This document shows, one piece after another, positions 54,425 to 64,000 of a stretch of DNA of 64,000 nucleotides. Numbering within the stretch: position 1 is the first letter of the stretch; every line of letters begins with the position of its first letter. The stretch is from the NCBI RefSeq assembly GCF_029959445.1, contig NZ_JASCOR010000001.1, positions 18,965-82,964 on the forward strand. The letters are read 5' to 3'. A model generated the notes under the pieces. The model was not told the origin of the DNA and did not search any database. It saw only the letters and a list, made by a program, of their open reading frames with translations. Made by a program: the position numbers and the translations under genes. Source of the DNA: Stenotrophomonas sp. PS02298. Its GTDB lineage: Bacteria > Pseudomonadota > Gammaproteobacteria > Xanthomonadales > Xanthomonadaceae.

Positions 54425-54630
54425 GCGGTGTCGGGCAGCTGCGTGATGCCCATCACTTAACCGCAGTGGTTGCCGAATACGTGCATTAGCGTGCCGCTAA
54501 CGGGTATCGCTTTGCCAAATTGCCGTATGGATGTGCCGGATGCGGGCAAACCATCGGACTTGAAAGCGTTGTACTGGCCTCACGAACGAAGACCTGTCCG
54601 CTCCTGGAAGGGTCGAACCGGAGGCTCCAC

Positions 54631-57600
54631 ATGAACCGCATCTATCGTTTGGTCTGGAACCGCACACTCAACGCCTTCGTCGTGGGTTCCGAGCTGGCCA
54701 GTGCACAGGGGAAACGTTCTGGTCCGGCAAGGTTGTCGCCGTCGGTGTCGTGGAGCGTGGCGGGCCTGGGCAGCGCCATCGCGCTGGCCATGGCCGGGCC
54801 CGCATCGGCAACCGACGTCAAGCTGAGCGACCTGCAGGACCTGGTCGCCAAGTACAGCAGCACCGATGCGCAGCAGATTGTCACCACCACCCTGCCGACA
54901 GCCGGTGCCGGTGCTGCGCTCAGCGCCTCGGTGACGTTGCCGGCGTTGCTGCAGGTGGACGTGTCGGCGGCAGCCGCGATCAAGCCGCATGTTGCCACTG
55001 CGCCAGGCGCGGTGCGCGCACGGGTGGGTGTGCGCGCCTCGCTGCCGAAGCTGCATCCACATGGTGGGGCAGGTTCATCTGCTGCAGCCCTGTCAGTCGT
55101 AACGGATGCCGCGCTCGCAGTGAAGCCGCTGGCGGCTTCGGCCAATGCTGCAGTTACTGCATCGGTTGGCCCACTGACCGGAGCCGGTACGGGATTGCAA
55201 GGCATCGCTGCGGTGCTGCTGCCTGGCAAGGAGGAGGGCGGAAGCCCGTTGCACGGAACATTGCTTTCAACGGCTGGCGCGGTCAAGGAACTCACCGGCG
55301 AAGTGCTGACCGGCGAGCCGGTGGCAGCGGTGGAAACGCTGACCTCCCATGTGGGGGCGACGTTGACGCCGATTGGCCAGCACCTGGCCGGCGGCGTTGA
55401 AGGTTTGGTCGGTGGACTGCTGCCGGGCCAGCAGGGTGGAAGCCCGTTGCAGGGCACGCTGGCTTCAACGGTCGGCGCGGTCAAAGAAGTCACTGGCGAG
55501 GTGCTGGCAGGCCAGCCGGTGGCAGCGGTGGAAACGCTGACCTCCCATGTGGGGGCGACGTTGACGCCGATTGGCCAGCACCTGGGCGGCGGCGTTGAAG
55601 GTTTGGTCGGTGGACTGCTGCCGGGCCAGCAGGGCGGAAGCCCGTTGCAGGGCACGCTGGCTTCAACGGTGGGCGCGGTCAAGGAAGTCGCTGGCGAGGT
55701 GCTGGCAGGCCAGCCGGTGGCAGCGGTGGAAACGCTCACCTCACACGTCAGTACCACGGTGACCTCGGTTACCGGCCAACTTGGCAGTGGCGTTGCGGGT
55801 GTGGGTGACCTGTTGCTGCCAGGTGCAGGGCAAGGTGGCAATCCGGTGCTTGGCGCCGTGACCGGCACGGTGGGGGCCGTCGAAGACGTGACCGGCGGGC
55901 TGGTCGAGGGAACGGGCCTGGGGGGTGTTGTGAATGGCGTGGTTGATGGCACTGCGCCGGTGCTGGACGGCGTAGGCGATCTTCTTGGTGCGGTGGTGGG
56001 TGGCGTGACCGGCTCGAATACGCTGGGCACAGGTGTCACCAACACGGTTGGCACACTGACCGGCGGGCTGCAGGACACGACCGGCGCGCTGGCCAACGGC
56101 GACGTGACCGGCACGGTGCAGAATCTGTTGGAAACAGTCGACAACACCGCCTCCACGCTGCTCGGTGCGACCGGCAATACGCTGGGCGGCATCACCGGCT
56201 CCGGGTCGGGTGTGAGTGGTGTGACCGGCGCCCTGAGTGGCGTGATCGGTGGTGTGACCGGCGGGTTGTCGAACGTTGTTGGTGGCCTCACCGGCAATCC
56301 GGTGGTGCCCGCTGCACCGTCGGCGGCACCGGCCTCAGGGCCGTCGGGCTTGATCGTCGGCAATGGTGGTCTGGTTGGATCGGTGAACCAGTTGGTGGAT
56401 TCGCCGCTTACCTCCATCCTGGGCGGTAATGGCTATATCAACAGCGGTAGCCTGAAGGTCAACAGCACCAACGTGATGCAGACCTATTCCGAGGTTTCGG
56501 TACTGGGTTTGCCGGTGGTCAACCTGAGCCCGGTAGGCAGTCTGCTGGACGGGCTGGGTGGTTTGAGCACCGGCGGCAACTCGCATTTGACCCTGATCGG
56601 AGGGGTTACCTCCGACAGCTACATCACCAACATCAACAATGGCGACCCGGGTGGACTGCTTGGCCTGGTGTTGCCGGACGGCGCCCCGGGCTGGGCCTCC
56701 GACTGCCTCAATGTGCTGGGAGCGGTGACTGCAAAGTGCTGGGCGGTGCCTGCAGCGCAGGACTACCAGGTGCTGATCGGTGACGGCGCGTTTGCAAACG
56801 GCTCCAAGGAAGTGGTGATCGGCAGCAACGCCGAGCATCGCCTGGCAACGCAGACGGCGGACCAGGTGTTCATCGATGCCGCGGGTGGCAAGACCGGTGT
56901 GCCGACGGCTGACTACGATGCGCGGCTGGGTCACTCGGTGGTGGTGGGCGACAGCGCCAAGGGCACCGCCAACGCGCAGACCCTGCTTGGTGCCGGTGCA
57001 ACCTCGGACAAGGCCAACAGTGTGGCGCTGGGCTTCAAGTCCAATGCTGCCCGCGGTGGCCAGGACAATTACACCGCGTTCGGTTTGACTGCTACCCAGA
57101 CCTCCATCGGCGAAGTGGCGGTGGGTTCGGCGGGGCGTGAGCGCCAGATCACCCATGTCGCCGCCGGCAGCCAGGACACCGATGCGGTGAACGTCAAGCA
57201 GCTGCGCGGTGCACTGGACCAGATTGACGACCTGGGCTTGGCCGCCGTGGTCTATGACGAAGACGCCAATGGTGTCGTCAACTACGGCAAGGTGACGCTG
57301 GGCAGTGGTCAGGCAGTCAGTGGCACGGTGCTGGCCAATCTTGCGGCCGGCTCGGTTGCAGCGGGCAGCATGGAGGCGGTCAACGGGGGGCAACTGTTCG
57401 GGCTGGGCGGCTCGATGGCGACCTATCTGGGTGGCGGTGCGACGTTCAACGGTGGCGTGCTTGGCGCGCCGAGCTACCAGATCAACAGCATCGGTGTGCT
57501 GGGGGCGGTTTCACTGCAGTCATACGCAAACATCGGCAGCGCGTTCACCTCCATCAGCGACTCGTTGGCAAACCTGACCAACCTGTTGCCGGGTAATGTC

Positions 57601-58752
57601 CCGGGCAGTAGCGATCCATTGGCGGTGAAATACATCGCCGACGGTGCCGGAAATCCGACCAACGCAGTACGTTTGACCGGCAATGGCAGTGGTGCGGCGG
57701 TGGCCCTGGGCAACGTGGCTGCGGGCAATGTCGCCACTGGCAGCCTGGATGCGATCAACGGTGGGCAACTGGCCACAACCAACCAGGCACTTGCGTCTGC
57801 CATCGGTGGCACGCTGCAGTACAACAGCACTACCGGGCAATGGAGCGCAGCCAGCTTCAACGTTACTTCGATCAACAGTAGCGGTGTTGGTACCCAGCAG
57901 ACGCTGGGCAATGTCACCGACGCCTTGGCGGCGTTGGATGGCTCCATCGTCAACGTCAACAACCGCATCGACAACATCCAGAACGGTGGTGCCGGCAACC
58001 AGTACTTCGCCGTCAACTCCACCAAGGCAGCTGCTTCGGCTACCGGTCAGGACAGTGTGGCTGCCGGCCCGCAAGCCACGGCCAGTGGCAACCAGGCGAT
58101 TGCCATCGGCAACGGTGCCAATGCGTCTGCTGCCGGCAGCGTGGCGTTGGGCGCAGGCTCGGTGGCCACCCGTGCCAACACCGTGTCGGTGGGTGCCGCC
58201 GGCGCCGAGCGTCAGATCACCAACGTAGGTGATGGCACCGAGGCCACCGACGCGGTGAATGTGCGCCAGCTGCAGGCTTCGCAGCAGGGCACCGTACGCT
58301 ATGACCAGAACACCGACGGCAGCACCAATTACGGCAGCGTGACGATGGGGCGCCCAGGTACTAGCACCGTCATCCACAACGTGGGTACCGGCGTGGCGCC
58401 TACCGATGCCGTCAATGTCGCGCAACTCAACAAGGGCATGGGGGAGGTCATGGACTGGTCGAAGAACTACACCGATCAACGCTTCAATGACGTAAGCCGT
58501 GACATGAAACGCATCGATGACCGTGCTTCCGCAGGCGTCGCTTCGGCGATGGCGATGGCGGGCTTGCCGCAACCCACCGAGGCAGGAAAGCGCATGGCGT
58601 CGATGGCGGCCAGTACGTTCCACGGCGAGTCGAGCATGGCGGTGGGCGTATCCGGGGTCACCGATGGCGGCCGCTGGATCTACAAGCTCAGTGGCTCGGC
58701 CAATACCCGCGGCGATGGCGGGGTGACCGTGGGTGCTGGTTTCCAGTGGTAA
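54631..58752 (+). CDS. Trimeric autotransporter adhesin (YadA/Ata type)
   Basis: A 1373-residue protein from the ATG at 54631, ribosome site GGAGG. An extended signal peptide region (MNRIYRLVWNRTLNAFVVGS) precedes the signal, cleaved near ASA/TD (residue 60). Then a Val/Gly/Leu-rich passenger with three 66-residue repeats (about 204-400), a middle low-complexity region, YadA-type head and neck motifs (ERQITHVAAGSQDTDAVNVK, ERQITNVGDGTEATDAVNVR) and the C-terminal membrane anchor ending GAGFQW. Trimers attach the cell to surfaces. An earlier in-frame start exists but lacks a signal. Confidence 0.93.
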   Translation: MNRIYRLVWNRTLNAFVVGSELASAQGKRSGPARLSPSVSWSVAGLGSAIALAMAGPASATDVKLSDLQDLVAKYSSTDAQQIVTTTLPTAGAGAALSASVTLPALLQVDVSAAAAIKPHVATAPGAVRARVGVRASLPKLHPHGGAGSSAAALSVVTDAALAVKPLAASANAAVTASVGPLTGAGTGLQGIAAVLLPGKEEGGSPLHGTLLSTAGAVKELTGEVLTGEPVAAVETLTSHVGATLTPIGQHLAGGVEGLVGGLLPGQQGGSPLQGTLASTVGAVKEVTGEVLAGQPVAAVETLTSHVGATLTPIGQHLGGGVEGLVGGLLPGQQGGSPLQGTLASTVGAVKEVAGEVLAGQPVAAVETLTSHVSTTVTSVTGQLGSGVAGVGDLLLPGAGQGGNPVLGAVTGTVGAVEDVTGGLVEGTGLGGVVNGVVDGTAPVLDGVGDLLGAVVGGVTGSNTLGTGVTNTVGTLTGGLQDTTGALANGDVTGTVQNLLETVDNTASTLLGATGNTLGGITGSGSGVSGVTGALSGVIGGVTGGLSNVVGGLTGNPVVPAAPSAAPASGPSGLIVGNGGLVGSVNQLVDSPLTSILGGNGYINSGSLKVNSTNVMQTYSEVSVLGLPVVNLSPVGSLLDGLGGLSTGGNSHLTLIGGVTSDSYITNINNGDPGGLLGLVLPDGAPGWASDCLNVLGAVTAKCWAVPAAQDYQVLIGDGAFANGSKEVVIGSNAEHRLATQTADQVFIDAAGGKTGVPTADYDARLGHSVVVGDSAKGTANAQTLLGAGATSDKANSVALGFKSNAARGGQDNYTAFGLTATQTSIGEVAVGSAGRERQITHVAAGSQDTDAVNVKQLRGALDQIDDLGLAAVVYDEDANGVVNYGKVTLGSGQAVSGTVLANLAAGSVAAGSMEAVNGGQLFGLGGSMATYLGGGATFNGGVLGAPSYQINSIGVLGAVSLQSYANIGSAFTSISDSLANLTNLLPGNVPGSSDPLAVKYIADGAGNPTNAVRLTGNGSGAAVALGNVAAGNVATGSLDAINGGQLATTNQALASAIGGTLQYNSTTGQWSAASFNVTSINSSGVGTQQTLGNVTDALAALDGSIVNVNNRIDNIQNGGAGNQYFAVNSTKAAASATGQDSVAAGPQATASGNQAIAIGNGANASAAGSVALGAGSVATRANTVSVGAAGAERQITNVGDGTEATDAVNVRQLQASQQGTVRYDQNTDGSTNYGSVTMGRPGTSTVIHNVGTGVAPTDAVNVAQLNKGMGEVMDWSKNYTDQRFNDVSRDMKRIDDRASAGVASAMAMAGLPQPTEAGKRMASMAASTFHGESSMAVGVSGVTDGGRWIYKLSGSANTRGDGGVTVGAGFQW
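55240..55833 (+). repeat. 198-bp coding repeats within the adhesin gene
   Basis: Units begin at 55240, 55438 and 55636, exactly 198 bases (66 codons) apart. The second and third are near-identical in DNA, the last changes half-way. Recent duplication is likely. Confidence 0.9.
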
Positions 58753-58806
58753 GCGGTGCAACGGGAACCCGCAGGCATACAACCCTGGCTACACATCGAG
58801 GACGTT

Positions 58807-59583
58807 ATGAACAGGAAATGGACCGTACTTGCCTTGCTGGCAACGCTGACCGCCTGCGGCAAGGGCAACGTGCGAGAGGAGTTCCCGGACCCGGCTCGCG
58901 CCTATCCCGCAGGCGGTACCTACGTGAATCTGGACAACCTGCGCCAGTACGCGCCAGGCATGAACAAATCCCAGGTCCAGGAGTTGCTGGGCACGCCACA
59001 GTTCAATGAGGGCTTGTGGGGTGTACGCAACTGGAACTACGTATTCAACTTCCGCCGTTCGGTAGGAGCCGAGCCGATCCAGTGCCAGTTCCAGGTCAAC
59101 TTCGATTCCAAGGGGGTAGCCAGCGGTCAACGCTGGAAGCCGGACAGTTGCGCCGCCCTGCTGGAACCGGCTCCTGCCCCGGTTGCGCCGGCACCGCCTC
59201 CGCCACCACCGGTGGTGGCGCCGCTGCGGTTATCGGCCGATGCCTTGTTCGCCTTTGACAGCGCCAACCTGTCAGCGGTGGGGCGGGCGAAACTGGATGA
59301 ATTCGTGCAGGACCTCCGTGCCAGCAACGCGGCGCAGACGCTGAACATCATCGGCTACACCGATCGCATCGGCAGTGATGCCTACAACATGGACTTGTCG
59401 CGGCGGCGCGCGCAGAGCGTGCGCAACTACCTGGTGCAGCGAGGCATCCCTGCTGCTGCCATCCACGCAGAGGGGCGCGGCAACAGTGCGCCGCTGGTGC
59501 AATGCGATGAGGCTGCTGGTGCCGCACTGTTGGATTGCCTGGCGCCGAACCGCCGGGTCGAAATCGTGGTGGCCGGTGCTTGA
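58807..59583 (+). CDS. TpgA-like OmpA-family lipoprotein, adhesin partner
   Basis: A 258-residue protein from the ATG at 58807. Lipoprotein-type signal (LATLTACG). An SmpA/OmlA-like N-terminal domain (YAPGMNKSQVQELLGTPQFN) is joined by a Pro-rich linker to a C-terminal OmpA domain (IIGYTDRIGSDAYNMDLSRR, then RAQSVRNYL) that binds peptidoglycan. This domain order and the position 54 bp after a trimeric autotransporter match TpgA of Acinetobacter AtaA, which supports adhesin assembly or anchoring. Assignment to TpgA is from architecture and context. Confidence 0.85.
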   Translation: MNRKWTVLALLATLTACGKGNVREEFPDPARAYPAGGTYVNLDNLRQYAPGMNKSQVQELLGTPQFNEGLWGVRNWNYVFNFRRSVGAEPIQCQFQVNFDSKGVASGQRWKPDSCAALLEPAPAPVAPAPPPPPPVVAPLRLSADALFAFDSANLSAVGRAKLDEFVQDLRASNAAQTLNIIGYTDRIGSDAYNMDLSRRRAQSVRNYLVQRGIPAAAIHAEGRGNSAPLVQCDEAAGAALLDCLAPNRRVEIVVAGA

Positions 59584-59602
59584 GCCGAGGTTGCCGGGAT
59601 TG

Positions 59603-59626
59603 GCGACCGATGTCATTACCGGTCGC
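59603..59626 (+). terminator. Candidate hairpin after the TpgA-like gene
   Basis: GCGACCG and CGGTCGC form a 7-bp stem across a 10-base loop, 20 bases after the stop. No T-run, so it is a weak terminator candidate. Confidence 0.35.
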
Positions 59627-59692
59627 AGCCCTCACAATAGCGGCCGGTAGTCGTGGCAGCTGTGCCCCGGCCAGAGCGGGACAAGGTGTGCT

Positions 59693-60298
59693 GTGTTGAA
59701 GCGGAACAATGCAATGGTCTGGGCAGGTCCACTGGCGGCAGTGGTTTTCGTGGCGGCAGTCGTGGGTTTCGGCATGCAGCTGCACGGTTATGACCAGATG
59801 CGCCACCCGGTGTCGCTGCTCGGCGCGCGAGGCATCCCCAACGGCACCGCCTTCAGCCTGCTGGGCTTCGTGGTGCCGGGCCTGCTGGCTGCGGTGGCGG
59901 CACTGGACCTGATCCTGCGCATGCCGGCTACTGCGCCGCGTCCGCTGCGGGTTGGTGGACAGATGCTGTTGCTGGCCGCCATCGCCTTTGCCGCGATGGG
60001 CCTGTTTCCCCTCGACGTGGATGACATCGAGAACCGCGCCAGCCAGTTCCACGCCAGCGCCTGGTTGCTGTGGTTGCTGGCGTTCACTGCCGCCGCCATC
60101 GCCCTGCGGTTTGGGGCGGGCAAGGCCAAAGGCTGGCGGTCCTTGTCGACGCTGACCGTGGTCTGTGTGCTTTGGGCCGTCTGCAGTGCCTTCCTGTTCG
60201 AGATTGCCATGCCGGTGGCAATGGCACAGCGCTTGGCGTTCCTGGGTTGGCTGGTATGGCTGGTGGGCGCGGCCCGGCTGGCACCGGCGCGCAGCTGA
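59693..60298 (+). CDS. DUF998 family membrane protein
   Basis: A 201-residue protein with six hydrophobic segments, starting at the GTG at 59693 after AAGG. GYDQMRHPVSLLGARGIPNG and FPLDVDD are typical of DUF998. A second family member is at 18113. Function unknown. Confidence 0.8.
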   Translation: MLKRNNAMVWAGPLAAVVFVAAVVGFGMQLHGYDQMRHPVSLLGARGIPNGTAFSLLGFVVPGLLAAVAALDLILRMPATAPRPLRVGGQMLLLAAIAFAAMGLFPLDVDDIENRASQFHASAWLLWLLAFTAAAIALRFGAGKAKGWRSLSTLTVVCVLWAVCSAFLFEIAMPVAMAQRLAFLGWLVWLVGAARLAPARS

Positions 60299-60455
60299 GC
60301 AGCGCGGCACAATCACCGCGCTGGCGGGGCAGGGCACGCGCAGTCAACGCGCCTGACGCTGGCTCTGGAAATTGGCGGTTTTTTAAAACCCCTATATTTC
60401 AATGACCTGCATGCCTTGCTGGATGCTGGCCTGTGGCCGGATTGGAGTGCAATGA

Positions 60456-63152
<2,697 letters not shown>

Positions 63153-63180
63153 GGTATCTCAAGTGCAGTTCACACGGCAT

Positions 63181-63199
63181 CAGGCAGGCTTGCTGCCTG
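63181..63199 (+). promoter_or_regulatory. Hairpin between leuS and lptE
   Basis: CAGGCAG and CTGCCTG form a 7-bp stem with loop GCTTG, 35 bases before the lptE start. It might affect lptE translation; no T-run follows. Confidence 0.4.
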
Positions 63200-63234
63200 T
63201 TGCCGCTCCCGGCCGGCTCCTCCAGACTGTGTGC

Positions 63235-63810
63235 ATGACTCGATACCTGACTGCCCTGATTCTCGCTGCCACCCTCACCGGGTGCGGCTTCCATCTGCGT
63301 AACAAGCTCGCGCTGCCTGCCGATATGCCGGCGGTGCAGGTGGATTCAGCGGTGCGTTACAGCGAACTGGTCAAGATCCTCAATCGCGGCCTGCGCTCCT
63401 CTGGCGCGACCGTGGTGGAAGCTGGCGACAGGCCCGCCATGGCCGGCAAGAAGCCCGGGGTTGCCCGTTTGCTGGTCCGTTCCGAACGCTGGGGTGACCT
63501 GCCCATCGCCATCGACGGCCAAGGCCGTGCCCAGGAATACAGCCTGCGCTACGCGGTGGTGTTCTCGTTCCTGCGTCCGGACGGCAGCGTGATCGTGCCG
63601 GAACAGGCGGTGGAGCTGTCGCGCGACTATGTGTCGCCGCCGCAGGACGTCACCGGCACCACCACCGAGCGCGAGACCCTCGCCGATGAGCTGCGCCGTG
63701 AAATGTCGGCTTCTATCCTGCGTCGCATCGACAGTGTGGTCCGCGCCGATGTGGAGAAGGCCCAGAAAGCGCCAAAGCCTGCGGAGGGCGCAGCGGGTGA
63801 GGTGCGCTGA
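63235..63810 (+). CDS. lptE: LPS-assembly lipoprotein LptE
   Basis: A 191-residue lipoprotein from the ATG at 63235; signal ends LTGCGFHLR, the standard LptE start. It plugs the LptD barrel in the outer membrane and helps insert lipopolysaccharide. The C-terminal SASILRRIDSV helix fits. Position between leuS and holA is conserved in gammaproteobacteria. Confidence 0.93.
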   Translation: MTRYLTALILAATLTGCGFHLRNKLALPADMPAVQVDSAVRYSELVKILNRGLRSSGATVVEAGDRPAMAGKKPGVARLLVRSERWGDLPIAIDGQGRAQEYSLRYAVVFSFLRPDGSVIVPEQAVELSRDYVSPPQDVTGTTTERETLADELRREMSASILRRIDSVVRADVEKAQKAPKPAEGAAGEVR

Positions 63811-63853
63811 GTTGCTGCGTTCTTGTGTCAAGCAGACGCATCAGGGCTGAGCA

Positions 63854-64000
63854 ATGGAGCTGCGACCGGAACAGCTGGCCAGCCAGGTAGCTTCCCAGCC
63901 TTTGGCGCCGGCGTATCTGATCGCCGGCCCCGAGCTGTTGCGGGTAATCGAGGCTGCCGATGCGGTGCGCGCCAAGGCGCGCGCCGATGGTATTGGCGAG
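63854..64000 (+). CDS. holA: DNA polymerase III delta subunit, 5' part only
   Basis: The first 49 codons of HolA, cut by the right edge. MELRPEQLASQVASQPLAPA and YLIAGPELLRVIEAADAVRA match the family start (the LIxGxExLL strand-turn). Delta opens the sliding clamp in the clamp loader. It starts 43 bases after the lptE stop. Confidence 0.92.
   Translation, partial: MELRPEQLASQVASQPLAPAYLIAGPELLRVIEAADAVRAKARADGIGE

Noticed and set aside
57520..58782. 420-codon minus-strand frame across the adhesin end
   Set aside because: Antisense to the YadA anchor, which is clearly coding.

Overview
This 64 kb window is high-GC chromosomal DNA from a gammaproteobacterium of the Xanthomonadaceae, most probably Stenotrophomonas. 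The grounds are the protein types (a Xanthomonas-type nucleotide pyrophosphatase/phosphodiesterase, SstT, SotB, DUF502, DUF885 and DUF2968 proteins, a trimeric autotransporter with an extended signal peptide) and, above all, many intergenic GTAG-type palindromes with a core like GCCGAGCCATGCTCGGC. Those look like the SMAG elements known from the S. maltophilia group. I saw no tRNA, rRNA, CRISPR array, prophage or insertion sequence.

Layout. 1-9 kb: phospholipase D-like protein (cut by the left edge), SstT, an AzlC/AzlD exporter pair, a pseudouridine synthase, a YgjP-like metallopeptidase, small regulators, SotB and an MscS channel. 9-12.5 kb: an NPP phosphodiesterase and a divergent ECF sigma / anti-sigma-like / DUF4097 operon. 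12.6-24 kb: housekeeping and stress genes (YegD, YjdM, ThpR, RidA, soluble RnfB, a HAD phosphatase, MetG). 24-31 kb: an ABC ATPase with a 1192-residue permease-M1 peptidase fusion, then a DUF885 peptidase / serine hydrolase / YaeR operon. 33-41 kb: envelope proteins, a LysM-FecR plus CHASE2-GGDEF signalling pair, and the chaperedoxin CnoX. 41.4-53 kb: a complete single-strand tad/flp type IVc pilus locus. 53.5-59.6 kb: an AraC-type regulator broken by one amber codon, a 1373-residue trimeric autotransporter adhesin and an OmpA-type lipoprotein with the domain plan of TpgA. 60.5-64 kb: leuS-lptE-holA (holA cut by the right edge).

The 41-60 kb block reads as a surface-adhesion island: pilus, adhesin, adhesin partner and a broken regulator lie side by side, with the c-di-GMP enzyme gene a few kb away. 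The other striking feature is the repeat population. At least four palindromic repeat families fill gene ends, one as an exact 111-bp tandem array of five copies. The stop codons of yegD, yaeR, rnfB and probably leuS are formed by repeat sequence.
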